64,000 nucleotides of DNA from Chryseolinea soli (GCF_003589925.1 NZ_CP032382.1:1426001-1490000); one strand, 5' to 3'; shown: positions 1-8,522, counted from the first letter of the stretch. The notes: generated by a model from the sequence alone, not told the origin. Translations and numbers: made by a program.

Positions 1-776
1 AGTCTGAGGGAATTGAAGTAGGCCGGGGCCTTGAGCAGCCGGCTGCCATACCACGAGAACATTTCTCCATCCACCAAAAGAATTTTGGACAAGGGACAAA
101 GTTGTTGCAGTTCCGCTTTGTGCTTGTCCTGAAACGGGTAGGGTTCGGACGAGAGAAAAATAAGATCCGGTTTCCATTCCTGGATTTGTTGTGACGATAA
201 CTCCGGGTACCGCGGCACGTGAGCAGCAACGTTATTCAATCCAATGGTGGTGAGCATCTCGTGTATAAAGGTACCCGAACCGGCGGCCATCCAGGGCTTT
301 TTCCAGATGAGGTAGAGCACCGAGAGACCCTCGTGTTTTTTTATTTGGGCGAACGCCTCGCGTATGCCGTCCACGATACGGCCCGCCGCAAGGCTGGCAT
401 CGGTCATTTGCCCTACTCCGGCAATCATCCCGAAGGCGTCTTGCAGTGTAACAATGTCGCTGATCCAGACCGGATAGCGGGCCTCTAATGCCTCTATGCC
501 TTCTTTATAGTTCTCTTCTTTATTACCGATGATCAGATCGGGCCGGAGGTTGTGGATGGCCTCAAAATCGAAATGCTTCGTGCCGCCTACCACGGCTTTC
601 GCTTTGCGCCAGGCTGGGGGATGGATGCAAAATTTAGTGATGCCGATCACCTGTTGGTCCAAGCCCAGGTCGGCCAGGAGTTCGGTTTGCGACGGTACAA
701 GGGAAATGATCCGTTTTGGAGGAAAAGGAAGGGTGATGTTTTTGCCGCGTTGATCGGTGTGAGATGGGTCGTGCAT
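1..776 (-). CDS. ABC-type metal/cobalamin-like substrate-binding protein (partial, 3' end off window)
   Basis: The minus frame is open from an ATG at 776 to the window edge (258 codons), so only the last few codons should be missing. The protein reads like the helical-backbone metal receptor family (BtuF/FhuD fold, TroA superfamily). Near the N-terminus it has KRIISLVPSQTELLADLG, then a KHFDFEAIHNLRPDLIIGN segment, and later a GTFIHEMLTTIGLNNVA segment, which are typical of the two lobes. These proteins hand cobalamin, haem or siderophore-type ligands to a FecCD/BtuC permease. No signal peptide or lipobox is visible, which is common for this short Bacteroidota subgroup and leaves its location unclear. 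A FecCD/FecE pair lies at 30.1-32.1 kb but is not adjacent, so partnership is speculation. The ligand is unknown. Confidence 0.8.
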   Translation of the reverse strand, partial: MHDPSHTDQRGKNITLPFPPKRIISLVPSQTELLADLGLDQQVIGITKFCIHPPAWRKAKAVVGGTKHFDFEAIHNLRPDLIIGNKEENYKEGIEALEARYPVWISDIVTLQDAFGMIAGVGQMTDASLAAGRIVDGIREAFAQIKKHEGLSVLYLIWKKPWMAAGSGTFIHEMLTTIGLNNVAAHVPRYPELSSQQIQEWKPDLIFLSSEPYPFQDKHKAELQQLCPLSKILLVDGEMFSWYGSRLLKAPAYFNSLR

Positions 777-820
777 CCTTCAAAGTAAAGAAAAAGGAAG
801 GGCACAAAAGGGAAGGATAA

Positions 821-891
821 AAAAAACGTACAGAGCGCGCAAAGAAAAGACCCTCTCTTGTAAAAACTCTGCGGCCCCGTACGTATATCTT
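821..891. repeat. Imperfect palindromic direct repeat, copy 1
   Basis: First of two similar ~70-bp units between the binding-protein gene and the histidine kinase gene. It carries outer arms ACGTAC (826-831) and GTACGT (879-884), inner arms GCAAAG (839-844) and CTCTGC (867-872, one mismatch), and a shared core GAAAAGACCCTCTCT. Compared with copy 2, both sides of each arm change together, so the ability to form a hairpin is kept. Confidence 0.75.
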
Positions 892-929
892 TCAGTACCT
901 CGTTTGGTACTATGTTTCAAAAGTATCTT

Positions 930-999
930 AAAAAACGCACAGAGCGCATAGAGAAAAGACCCTCTCTATAAAAACTCTATGACCCCGTGCGTAAGTCTT
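930..999. repeat. Imperfect palindromic direct repeat, copy 2
   Basis: Second copy, about 109 bp from copy 1 and abutting the histidine kinase stop codon. Outer arms are ACGCAC (935-940) and GTGCGT (987-992). Inner arms CATAGAG (947-953) and CTCTATG (975-981) pair perfectly. The AAAAAACG head, the GAAAAGACCCTCTCT core and the AAAAACTCT segment match copy 1, with a one-base indel. It could act as a transcript 3' structure for the kinase gene or be a dispersed palindromic element. Confidence 0.75.
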
Positions 1000-2063
1000 C
1001 ATTCAACCTCAATGGACTGTTGCAGTTGGTTGGGTATGCGGATCATGAACGTGGTTCCTTCTCCTTTTTTCGATCTCACCTCGATCGAACCCTTCAACCG
1101 ATCTATTGTATCTTTTACAATAAACAATCCAAGTCCCGTTCCCTGCGATTGATCTGTTGCCCGAAAGAACAGATCAAAAATTTTCTCCTTATACTCAGGG
1201 TCAATTCCTATGCCATTATCTTCAATGCGAATGTCGCAAAATTCATGGTCGACATGCGTTGCAATTTTGATGAATGGATTTTGTTTTTGCAAGTCCTGGT
1301 ACTTAATCGCGTTGGAAAAAATGTTAGTTATAACCGTTTTCACCCGTATCAGGTCTGAATACCATTCCACGCCATCGTCTTCGGCTTGCAGTAAAACCTT
1401 TACCCGGTTGCCGTTGTGGAGATTTTTCAGGTTCTCCAGTTCGTCTGCGAGCAATTCTGCCAAATTTATTTTTTCCCGTTGCAACGCCAGTTTCTCGTTG
1501 CGGAAAAAATTGTTCATCTCTTCAAGGTACGAATCCAATTTCAACAGGCTCTTTTTGATCAGGCCGATGTATTGGTCTTTCTCTTCTGCCGGCGCATTCT
1601 CTGCGATACTCACCAAGCCCAGGGCCGACATCAAAGGGGCTTTCAAATCGTGTGTGGTCTTGTAAATTACCTGGTCCAGGTGTTGATTGGAGCGCAGTAA
1701 TTCCTCTTCCTTATGTTTTTGATCCGTAATGTTGTGCAGTTTCAGCACCAATCCCTGCACCTTAAAGTGGTCCAGTAAATTGGATACGTGCACATCAAAA
1801 TAGATCTTCTGGTCTCGTTGTACGGTCAGCTCCACTTCGTCTACTACGGAATGGGGCGTTTCGTTGAGGCAAGCTTTCCAGCTCTCCTCTTTGTCGCGGG
1901 TGACGTAATCAAAAATATTACGACCCAACAACGAAACCGGCGCGACGTCAAAGATCTTATGAACGGACGAAGAAATGTAGCGAATTCTAAATTCTTTGTC
2001 TGTTACGATGATGATGTCATCCGAATTTTCAACTACTTCCTGGAACATCCCCTCATTCTCCAT
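999..2063 (-). CDS. PAS-domain sensor histidine kinase
   Basis: Predicted cytoplasmic histidine kinase of about 354 aa. An N-terminal PAS domain (about 5-115) contains DIIIVTDKEFRIRYISSS. The dimerisation/phosphoacceptor helix has the H-box KTTHDLKAPLMSALG, with the acceptor His near residue 138. The HATPase_c domain has an N-box (TNIFSNAIKYQD), a G1 box (DNGIGIDPEYKEKIFDLFFR) and a G2 box (GTGLGLFIVKD). No transmembrane helix or receiver domain is seen, so the input is probably cytoplasmic or comes through partner proteins, and the response regulator is elsewhere. A TTG lies two codons upstream (2069), but ATG at 2063 is preferred. It follows two YfiR-like genes in the same direction, 44 nt after the second, which suggests cotranscription and a shared signalling role. 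Confidence 0.9.
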   Translation of the reverse strand: MENEGMFQEVVENSDDIIIVTDKEFRIRYISSSVHKIFDVAPVSLLGRNIFDYVTRDKEESWKACLNETPHSVVDEVELTVQRDQKIYFDVHVSNLLDHFKVQGLVLKLHNITDQKHKEEELLRSNQHLDQVIYKTTHDLKAPLMSALGLVSIAENAPAEEKDQYIGLIKKSLLKLDSYLEEMNNFFRNEKLALQREKINLAELLADELENLKNLHNGNRVKVLLQAEDDGVEWYSDLIRVKTVITNIFSNAIKYQDLQKQNPFIKIATHVDHEFCDIRIEDNGIGIDPEYKEKIFDLFFRATDQSQGTGLGLFIVKDTIDRLKGSIEVRSKKGEGTTFMIRIPNQLQQSIEVE

Positions 2064-2107
2064 ACTCAATTCCTGTGATACCCAGTAGAAAACTCAAATG
2101 GTTTTCT

Positions 2108-2617
2108 CTATATCAAAATCGCCATACTACTCAACTGTGTAGAAACTTTCAGGCTTGACGCTCCAATCACTCCTTGGTTGAGCTCAAACTTCAGTTTTCC
2201 TTCGATCACTTTGAAGTTAATACAGCTTCCTTTTTGGCCCATCCCATTACCATCGGTGATGGTCAACACGGATTTGCCCGTTGTGCTTGTCTTTATGTTC
2301 TCGAACTCTTTGTTCTTCGACTTTCCAACATATACCACCTGGCATGAGCCGGCTTCGTCGGCAGAAGCAAGGTTCTTGATCACATATTTTTTTACTCCCT
2401 TAGGCTTACCGTCGTACCATGTTTTGAGGGTGTTGAAGACGTTTTCGTCTCCGATCACACCTACTACAAACTCGCCGGCTTCGCTTTCATTTGGCCACTG
2501 TACATACTTAATAAAGTTGTACAACATGGCAGCGTGAATTTCATGTGTGGGCCTTTCTTGCGCCACGACAGTGCCCACGGCGATGGCCATGAGTGCTGTC
2601 AAAAAGAGGTTTTTCAT
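2108..2617 (-). CDS. YfiR-like (DUF4154) periplasmic protein, paralogue 2
   Basis: 169-aa secreted protein with an N-terminal signal peptide ending near VVAQE. The body matches the DUF4154/YfiR-HmsC family: an AAMLYNFIKYVQWPN start, a central GVIGDENVFNTL strand-turn, and a C-terminal INFKVIEGKLKFELN segment ending in an SSMAILI tail. In Pseudomonas, YfiR is a periplasmic regulator of a diguanylate cyclase; in Bacteroidota the family is widespread and its partner is usually unknown. The gene is a close paralogue of the one at 2708-3220, similar over its whole length, so a tandem duplication is likely. The downstream neighbour is a PAS histidine kinase. A terminator-like hairpin separates it from the first paralogue, so it may also have its own transcript. 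Confidence 0.82.
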   Translation of the reverse strand: MKNLFLTALMAIAVGTVVAQERPTHEIHAAMLYNFIKYVQWPNESEAGEFVVGVIGDENVFNTLKTWYDGKPKGVKKYVIKNLASADEAGSCQVVYVGKSKNKEFENIKTSTTGKSVLTITDGNGMGQKGSCINFKVIEGKLKFELNQGVIGASSLKVSTQLSSMAILI

Positions 2618-2664
2618 AGATTAAAAAATTAATTGGGCTTTTGCTAATCTACTACTTAATCTGG

Positions 2665-2692
2665 AAAAAACCCCAGGGTGTAACCCCCGAGG
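2665..2692 (-). terminator. Terminator-like hairpin between the two YfiR-like genes
   Basis: On the minus strand an 8-bp stem (with two G-T wobbles) and 6-nt loop at 2671-2692 are followed by six T (2665-2670). It lies just after the stop of the first YfiR-like gene and could end or attenuate that transcript before the second paralogue and the kinase. Confidence 0.6.
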
Positions 2693-2707
2693 CTTCCAAA
2701 CAACCCA

Positions 2708-3220
2708 TTAAATCAATATCGCCATAGACGAAAGCGCACCGGATACCTTCAAGTTAGAAGCTTCGATCGCTTTTTGGTTGAGCTCGAACTTCAGTTTGTT
2801 GTCTACCATCTTGAAGTTGATGCCGCTGCCTTTTTCACCTAATCCGTTCTTATCTGTAATCACCAAAGTGCCTTTACCTTTCACTTTGTTGTTTGCTGCT
2901 TCAAATTCGCCGCTTTTAGACTTGTCGATGAACAACACGTGGCAGTCGGTAACTTCAGAAGCGTTAGCGAACTTCTTGATCACATACGTCTTCGTGCCGC
3001 GGGGTTTACCGCCATACCATCCGTTGAGCGTGTTGTAGATGTCTGCATTGCCTACTACACCGATCACAAATTCACCAGATCCGGCGTGGTCGGGCCACTG
3101 CACATATTTGGTAAAATTGAAAACCATCATGGAGTAAACTTCCTCTACCGATCTTTCTTGTGCGTAGGTGCTGCCGCTTATCAGGAGGGCTGCCACCGCG
3201 AGAGCTTTAAACATTTTCAT
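2708..3220 (-). CDS. YfiR-like (DUF4154) periplasmic protein, paralogue 1
   Basis: 170-aa exported DUF4154 protein. The open frame extends to 3262, but ATG at 3220 places a good signal peptide (MKMFKALAVAALLISG, cleavage near YAQE) right at the start, so that start is chosen. Family features are MMVFNFTKYVQWPD, VIGVVGNADIYNTLNGWYGG, GEKGSGINFKMVDNKLKFE and the SSMAILI end. It is a periplasmic, probably ligand- or redox-sensing, regulator by family analogy only. It is the first gene of a YfiR-YfiR-kinase array. Its upstream region contains the terminator of the M42 peptidase gene, whose T-tract overlaps a possible -7 box (TATTTTTG). Confidence 0.85.
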   Translation of the reverse strand: MKMFKALAVAALLISGSTYAQERSVEEVYSMMVFNFTKYVQWPDHAGSGEFVIGVVGNADIYNTLNGWYGGKPRGTKTYVIKKFANASEVTDCHVLFIDKSKSGEFEAANNKVKGKGTLVITDKNGLGEKGSGINFKMVDNKLKFELNQKAIEASNLKVSGALSSMAILI

Positions 3221-3243
3221 AATACTTGGTTTGTTTGATGATA

Positions 3244-3281
3244 CAAAAATAGGCTCCCCCAATAATGTGGAGGAGCCTATT
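3244..3281 (-). terminator. Rho-independent terminator of the peptidase gene, overlapping a possible -7 element
   Basis: A 10-bp stem AATAGGCTCC/GGAGCCTATT (3248-3257 with 3272-3281) is followed on the minus strand by a T-tract. The same bases read TATTTTTG (3244-3251), an exact TAnnTTTG -7 box placed about 24-31 nt upstream of the YfiR-like start at 3220. No good -33 box was found. Confidence 0.7.
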
Positions 3282-3320
3282 CAAGGGTTAACCTTATCGA
3301 TGTAAGGTTTTTACCAATGA

Positions 3321-4391
3321 TTACTTAATGTAGCGGAAGTCATGGCCCGGCTTGAGCTGCAGGAGGAATTCGTAGATCAGGTTAATAACGCTTTCCACGT
3401 CGTCTTTATGTACCATTTCCACGGTTGTATGCATGTATTTGAGCGGCAACGATATCAGTGCGGAGGCTACTCCTTCCGCCGAATAGGCAAAAGAATCGGT
3501 ATCCGTACCGGTAGAACGGGAGACCGCCTGGCGTTGGAATGGTATTTTTCGTTTTTGAGCGGTCTCTATGACCATTTTAAGGACATTATTCTGCACGGCA
3601 GGGCCATAGCATACCACCGGTCCGTTGCCACATTTCAGGTTTCCGCTCTCTTTTTTATTGTACATGGGCGATTGCGTATCGTGCGTCACGTCTGTACAGA
3701 TCGCGACGTCGGGTTTGATGCGGCGGGAGATCATTTCGGCCCCCCGGAGGCCGATTTCTTCCTGTACGGCGTTTACTATATAGAGGGCAAAAGGTAATTT
3801 TTTCTTGTTTTCATGCAGTCTGCGGGCTACTTCCGCGACCATGAAGCCGCCCATGCGGTTATCCAGCGCGCGACCGACCAGCCAATGTTTGTTCATTTCC
3901 ATCAGTTCGTCCTCGAATGTGATCACGCAGCCCACGTGCACGCCCATGGCTTCCACTTCTTTTTTGGATTCGGCTCCCACGTCAATAAAGATATTCTTCA
4001 AGGTGGGGGTTTCTTCCTTGCCGGCGTCACGCACGTGAATGGCCGGCCAGCCAAATACGCCTTTCACGATGCCGTTTTCCGTTTGGATGTTCACCCGCTT
4101 GGAAGGGGCGATCTGGTGGTCAGAGCCACCGTTGCGGCGTACGTAGATGTAGCCGTCTTCGGTAATGTAGTTAACAAACCAGGAGATCTCGTCAGCATGG
4201 GCTTCGATCACCACCTTGTAGGCAGCTTTCGGGTTGACAACCCCTACTACGGTTCCGTATACGTCCACGATATGGTCGCTGATGTAAGGCTTCAGGTAGT
4301 CCAACCAGATCTGCTGGCCGGGCGATTCAAAGCCGGTGGGAGATGCGTTGTTGAGATACTCGTAGAGGAATTGTTTGCTCTTCTTATCCAT
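3321..4391 (-). CDS. M42-family metallo-aminopeptidase
   Basis: 356-aa cytoplasmic zinc aminopeptidase of family M42 (glutamyl-aminopeptidase/deblocking aminopeptidase type), a member of the MH clan that forms large tetrahedral complexes. Visible metal and catalytic motifs are EAHADEIS (His and Asp near residues 65-67), the bridging Asp in RALDNRMGG, the Glu-Glu pair in VQEEIGLRGAE, an Asp in CTDVTHD, and the terminal His in KYMHTTVEMVH. Length is normal. It starts 43 nt after the carboxylase gene, so the two are probably cotranscribed, and it ends before a strong terminator (3244-3281). Substrate range cannot be read from the sequence. Confidence 0.92.
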   Translation of the reverse strand: MDKKSKQFLYEYLNNASPTGFESPGQQIWLDYLKPYISDHIVDVYGTVVGVVNPKAAYKVVIEAHADEISWFVNYITEDGYIYVRRNGGSDHQIAPSKRVNIQTENGIVKGVFGWPAIHVRDAGKEETPTLKNIFIDVGAESKKEVEAMGVHVGCVITFEDELMEMNKHWLVGRALDNRMGGFMVAEVARRLHENKKKLPFALYIVNAVQEEIGLRGAEMISRRIKPDVAICTDVTHDTQSPMYNKKESGNLKCGNGPVVCYGPAVQNNVLKMVIETAQKRKIPFQRQAVSRSTGTDTDSFAYSAEGVASALISLPLKYMHTTVEMVHKDDVESVINLIYEFLLQLKPGHDFRYIK

Positions 4392-4434
4392 AGTCTTATT
4401 TCAATTGGTAAGCGTATAGGGTTTTATAGTAGAT

Positions 4435-6006
4435 CTATAACGGAATATTTCCGTGTTTTTTCTTTGGCAATTTAGCCACTTTATTTTCCAGCATGCCAAA
4501 CGCACGGATGAGTTTCTCGCGGGTTTGGTCGGGATAGATCACCTCGTCGATATAGCCGCGGTGTGCCGCGCGGTAGGGGTTGGCAAACTTGTGGGTGTAT
4601 TCATCCACTTTTTCGTTCAGCTTGGCTTCCGGGTTGTCCGATTCGGAGATCTCTTTCTTAAAGATGATTTCGGCCGCTCCCTTCGCGCCCATCACGGCGA
4701 TCTCGGCCGTGGGCCAGGCATAGTTCAGGTCGGCGCCGATGTGCTTGGAGTTCATCACATCATAGGCACCGCCATAAGCTTTACGGGTAATGACCGTTAC
4801 GCGCGGCACCGTGGCCTCCGAGAAGGCAAACAGCAACTTCGCGCCGTTGGTGATGATGGCGTTCCATTCCTGGTCGGTGCCGGGCAAAAATCCAGGCACA
4901 TCCTCGAAGACGAGCAAGGGTATATTAAAACAATCGCAGAAGCGCACAAACCGGGCGCCTTTGACACTGGAGTCTATATCCAGGACACCCGCCAGGGAAG
5001 CGGGTTGATTGCCCACCACCCCGATGCTCCGACCGGCCAGCCTTGCAAAACCCACCACAATGTTTTCGGCAAAGTTTTTATGCACCTCGAAAAAGCTGTC
5101 GTTGTCCACCACGCCGCTAATGACCTCGCGCATGTCGTAGGGTTGGTTTGGGTTGGCCGGGATGATGTTGTTCAGCGCCGGGCGTCGCTCATCGCCCGCA
5201 GTATAGGGCAGCCGGGGGGTGTCATCTTCGCAGTTCTGGGGTATGAAGCTCAGGATCTTTTTGATCTGGCTGATGCATTCCACTTCATTGGCGCAGGCAA
5301 AGTGCGTCACCCCGCTCTTGGTGCTGTGGGTGGTGGCCCCGCCTAATTCCTCGGCCGTCACATTTTCGTGCGTCACGGTCTTCACCACGTTGGGGCCGGT
5401 GACAAACATGAACGACGTGTTTTCCACCATAAAAATGAAATCGGTAATGGCGGGAGAATATACGGCTCCCCCCGCGCAAGGTCCCATGATGGCCGAGATC
5501 TGTGGGATCACCCCGGAGGCTAATGTATTCCTGTAAAAAATATCAGCATAGCCACCCAGTGACACCACACCCTCTTGTATGCGGGCGCCACCGGAGTCGT
5601 TGAGGCCAATGAGCGGTGCGCCGTTTTGCATGGCCAGGTCCATGATCTTCACGATCTTCTCGGCGTGGGTTTCCGAAAGGGAGCCCCCAAACACGGTAAA
5701 ATCCTGGGAGAAAATATAGACCAGCCGTCCGTTCACCGTTCCGTAGCCGGTGATGACACCGTCGCCCAGATAGTATTCTTTGTCCAGGCCGAAGTCTTTG
5801 CTACGATGCATGACAAACTTGCCCAGCTCTTCAAAAGAACCTTCGTCCATCAGGAGATTGACGCGTTCGCGGGCGGTTAGTTTTCCCTTGGCGTGTTGTT
5901 GTTCGATACGCTTTTCTCCACCCCCGAGCAGGGCTTCCTGGTTCTTGCGTTCGAGTTCGTTGAATTTTTCCTGGAGGACATTATCCTTGATGGTTCGCTT
6001 GGCCAT
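4435..6006 (-). CDS. pccB: Acyl-CoA carboxylase, carboxyltransferase (beta) subunit, propionyl-CoA type
   Basis: 523-aa biotin-dependent carboxyltransferase with two crotonase-fold halves. The N-half has [20 protein letters not shown], a [15 protein letters not shown] segment and [18 protein letters not shown] (acyl-CoA site). The C-half has [15 protein letters not shown] and [16 protein letters not shown]. The enzyme moves a carboxyl group from carboxybiotin to propionyl-CoA or a related acyl-CoA, feeding methylmalonyl-CoA. The biotin carboxylase and biotin-carrier partner is not in this window. The gene is followed by the M42 peptidase gene. Choice of propionyl- over other acyl-CoA substrates is by family resemblance. 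Confidence 0.9.
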   Translation of the reverse strand: MAKRTIKDNVLQEKFNELERKNQEALLGGGEKRIEQQHAKGKLTARERVNLLMDEGSFEELGKFVMHRSKDFGLDKEYYLGDGVITGYGTVNGRLVYIFSQDFTVFGGSLSETHAEKIVKIMDLAMQNGAPLIGLNDSGGARIQEGVVSLGGYADIFYRNTLASGVIPQISAIMGPCAGGAVYSPAITDFIFMVENTSFMFVTGPNVVKTVTHENVTAEELGGATTHSTKSGVTHFACANEVECISQIKKILSFIPQNCEDDTPRLPYTAGDERRPALNNIIPANPNQPYDMREVISGVVDNDSFFEVHKNFAENIVVGFARLAGRSIGVVGNQPASLAGVLDIDSSVKGARFVRFCDCFNIPLLVFEDVPGFLPGTDQEWNAIITNGAKLLFAFSEATVPRVTVITRKAYGGAYDVMNSKHIGADLNYAWPTAEIAVMGAKGAAEIIFKKEISESDNPEAKLNEKVDEYTHKFANPYRAAHRGYIDEVIYPDQTREKLIRAFGMLENKVAKLPKKKHGNIPL

Positions 6007-6092
6007 AGCATCCGCTGATTAAAAGTTTAAATATAGTCCGAATTGGGATTTTTTTGCTTTGGGGAAGACGTTTTACGCAGGGGAACCGGCGC

Positions 6093-6122
6093 TTGACTGG
6101 GTTTCTAAAATTCGTATCTTCA
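6093..6122 (+). promoter_or_regulatory. Bacteroidota-type promoter for the Ppx/GppA gene
   Basis: TTG (6093-6095), a 19-nt spacer and TATCTTCA (6115-6122) resemble the -33/-7 pair TTTG and TAnnTTTG. The predicted leader is about 10-15 nt before ATG 6141. Confidence 0.55.
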
Positions 6123-6140
6123 CGCGCCCTCCTGACACCT

Positions 6141-7094
6141 ATGGAAAGCAAGATCGCCATCATTGATATGGGAACGAACACGTTCCATCTGCTCATTGCG
6201 GAAGCCGATGAGCGGGGCTATCATATCACGTATCGCGAGCGGTTGGCGGTGAAGATCGGAAAAGGGGGTATCAACCAAGGGGTCATTACAGAGGAAGGCA
6301 TCCAGCGGGCTCTGCTGGCCATGCAGAGCTTCAAGAACACGATCGACCAGCAAAGCATCAAGAAAGTCTATGCCTTTGGCACCAGCGCTTTGCGCAACGC
6401 TACCAACGGCGACGAGGTAGTGCAACGGATCAAGGCGGTGACGGGCATCGATTCGAACATCATTTCCGGCGACCTGGAAGCGGACTACATCTACATGGGC
6501 GTGAAGTCGGCCATGGACATTGACAAAGAGAAATCACTCATCATCGATATTGGCGGCGGCAGCGTAGAGTTTATCCTCGGCAACAACGACCGCATCTTCT
6601 GGAAGCGCAGTTTTGAAATTGGAGCGCAACGCCTGCTGGAACAATTTCAAAAGAACGACCCCATCACCAAAGACGAGATCGAACGCCTCGACCGTTACTT
6701 TGAAAAAGAACTTCAGCCGTTATTGAAAGAGCTGAAAATCCACCAACCGCACGTGCTCATCGGATCGTCCGGCACCTTCGACACGCTGAGCGACATCTTC
6801 TGCATCCAACACGACATCCATAAAAGCCCCGAAGAGATCGAAACGCCTTTGACGTTGCAGGGCTTCTATGATATCTACGACGAGCTGCTTCACAAGAATC
6901 GCGAGCAGCGCATGCAAATTCCCGGCATGATCGATATGCGCGTTGATATGATCGTGGTGGCGTGTTGTCTGATCCGTTATCTGCTATCCGTGCACACATT
7001 CAATCGCATTCGCGTTTCTACTTATGCTTTGAAAGAAGGGGTGTTGGCTACGCTGATTAATGAGGTGATGGCTTCTAAAAGTATAACCGTTTAA
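6141..7094 (+). CDS. ppx: Exopolyphosphatase / guanosine pentaphosphatase family protein
   Basis: 317-aa Ppx/GppA phosphatase of the ASKHA (actin-like ATPase) fold. The first phosphate loop is IDMGTNTFHLLIAEAD near the start, then TSALRNATNGDEVV, and the second loop is LIIDIGGGSVEFILGN. Family members hydrolyse inorganic polyphosphate or pppGpp; the short single-module form here lacks the C-terminal HD domain of E. coli Ppx. The frame is open back to 6054, but ATG 6141 fits homologue starts and sits just after the predicted promoter. It is divergent from the carboxylase gene. I cannot tell polyP from pppGpp preference. Confidence 0.88.
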   Translation: MESKIAIIDMGTNTFHLLIAEADERGYHITYRERLAVKIGKGGINQGVITEEGIQRALLAMQSFKNTIDQQSIKKVYAFGTSALRNATNGDEVVQRIKAVTGIDSNIISGDLEADYIYMGVKSAMDIDKEKSLIIDIGGGSVEFILGNNDRIFWKRSFEIGAQRLLEQFQKNDPITKDEIERLDRYFEKELQPLLKELKIHQPHVLIGSSGTFDTLSDIFCIQHDIHKSPEEIETPLTLQGFYDIYDELLHKNREQRMQIPGMIDMRVDMIVVACCLIRYLLSVHTFNRIRVSTYALKEGVLATLINEVMASKSITV

Positions 7095-7157
7095 TCTTCC
7101 GCTGTTGATACTACGGCGGTCGTAAACAACGTTGTTTTCAGGCTCCCTATCTATCCC

Positions 7158-7931
7158 ATGAGAAAATTTGCAATTCTGATCGTTTGGCTTGCTGCCTGTC
7201 ATTCTTCCGAAAGGAAAATCACCGCCCCCGACTACACTGCAAAAATCAGAAATCTCCTAATAACTGAATTTGATCTAAAGGACTATGACTATTCTGATCT
7301 TGATTCAACTTTGAAGTATGGGAATTTACCTGAGAAGGAGATTATTCTACATCCTGGGAACTACAAACTCAGGCTGATTGAGGTGTACACTAATACATAT
7401 GACCCCTTTGTCGTCAAGGTATTGAATACCAACGATAGCTTACTTTTCTTATTCACTTTCACGGATGAATTGCATTATAGGGATAATGATTTTCATGCAA
7501 GCTTTTGGGGACGGGAAACCATAAAACGAGAGCAACCATCTGAAAATTGGACACCACCCCCATACAAAAAGAACTTAGAGAGTAATTTAAATGCGCTGAT
7601 CATAAAACTGGGATATCAGAGAGATCGGCGGGCCATTGAACAATTACTGGGAGCAATTTTTAACGACTTGCTACACATGAAGCCTTTCAACGAGTACGAG
7701 ATGCGAAATTACAATTCCATTTTGTCTAAAGTCAAAACCAACGATCCGGTGATCAAGCAAAGCTTGCAGGAATACGTTGATCTCGAAAAGAATTACAACG
7801 GGCAGTTCTGTGTGCTTACAAAAGATGGTCTTTTTGGATTTTGGCTATTCGATCTTGAGGAGAATAATGAGGATTTTAGGGTAAAAGTCCATTTTATCGG
7901 CGACCTCCTCTACTCTACGTTTTATATGTGA
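7158..7931 (+). CDS. Hypothetical lipoprotein
   Basis: 257-aa protein I do not recognise. It has a short lipoprotein signal, MRKFAILIVWLAACHSS, with Cys at residue 14-15 in an LAAC lipobox, so it is probably anchored in a membrane. The body has no repeats or further membrane segments and is mixed alpha/beta by eye. It is clearly AT-richer than its neighbours (many AAT, ATT and TTA-type codons), which hints at recent acquisition or relaxed selection. It follows ppx on the same strand after 63 nt and is convergent with the third YfiR-like gene. No function is proposed. Confidence 0.7.
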   Translation: MRKFAILIVWLAACHSSERKITAPDYTAKIRNLLITEFDLKDYDYSDLDSTLKYGNLPEKEIILHPGNYKLRLIEVYTNTYDPFVVKVLNTNDSLLFLFTFTDELHYRDNDFHASFWGRETIKREQPSENWTPPPYKKNLESNLNALIIKLGYQRDRRAIEQLLGAIFNDLLHMKPFNEYEMRNYNSILSKVKTNDPVIKQSLQEYVDLEKNYNGQFCVLTKDGLFGFWLFDLEENNEDFRVKVHFIGDLLYSTFYM

Positions 7932-8010
7932 CGATCGTTATTCTCCGCCCTCCGACTATAGCACGCCGCATATTATTTCTCAAGGATATGACCGGCTGAA
8001 GAATATGGAA

Positions 8011-8520
8011 TCAAATCATAGAATTAGCCAATGCCGTTAGACTCTTCGACACTTTTATTAATCGTTTTTCCAATTCCGTATTGTTGATGTCGTAGCGCAA
8101 AGTGCTGTTCTCTGTCACGATGAAACTAAAGCCCGCACCTTTTTTGTAAAGGCCCTCACGCTCGCAAATGATCATGACGGATTTGCCTTGTGTGGCTTTG
8201 ATGATGTCGTCAAGCGCGCTGCTCTTTCCATCGGCCAGGTAGATGACCTGGCTTTCGCCGATGTCGGTGATCTCGTTGGCTTGGGTCACCTTGAGGGTAT
8301 GGCCGTTCAGGTTCTTCCCATTTTGTTTTTGCAACTCTTCATAGACTTTCGATTTGCCATAGACCGTCACCTGCAGTTCGCCGTTGAGGTTGGGCCAGGA
8401 TGAATACTTGGCGATGTTCACCACAAAGAGGGCATACACCTGATAGTTGGTCGTTTGGCTCCACGCCGTTGTGGCGAGGCCGAAGACGAGGAGAAGGGTA
8501 TATATTCGGGAGGGTCTCAT
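8011..8520 (-). CDS. YfiR-like (DUF4154) protein coupled to a TonB-dependent receptor
   Basis: 169-aa exported protein with a signal peptide (cleavage near AWSQT) and the DUF4154 pattern: VYALFVVNIAKYSSWPN, a YGKSKVYEELQKQNGK segment, CEREGLYKKGAGFSFIV and a short hydrophobic-neutral tail. It is more distant from the two copies at 2.1-3.2 kb than they are from each other. It starts 2 nt after the stop of the TonB-receptor gene, so translation is probably coupled. A plausible role is a periplasmic factor linked to the receptor, but this is inference from context only. Confidence 0.82.
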   Translation of the reverse strand: MRPSRIYTLLLVFGLATTAWSQTTNYQVYALFVVNIAKYSSWPNLNGELQVTVYGKSKVYEELQKQNGKNLNGHTLKVTQANEITDIGESQVIYLADGKSSALDDIIKATQGKSVMIICEREGLYKKGAGFSFIVTENSTLRYDINNTELEKRLIKVSKSLTALANSMI

Positions 8521-8522
8521 GG

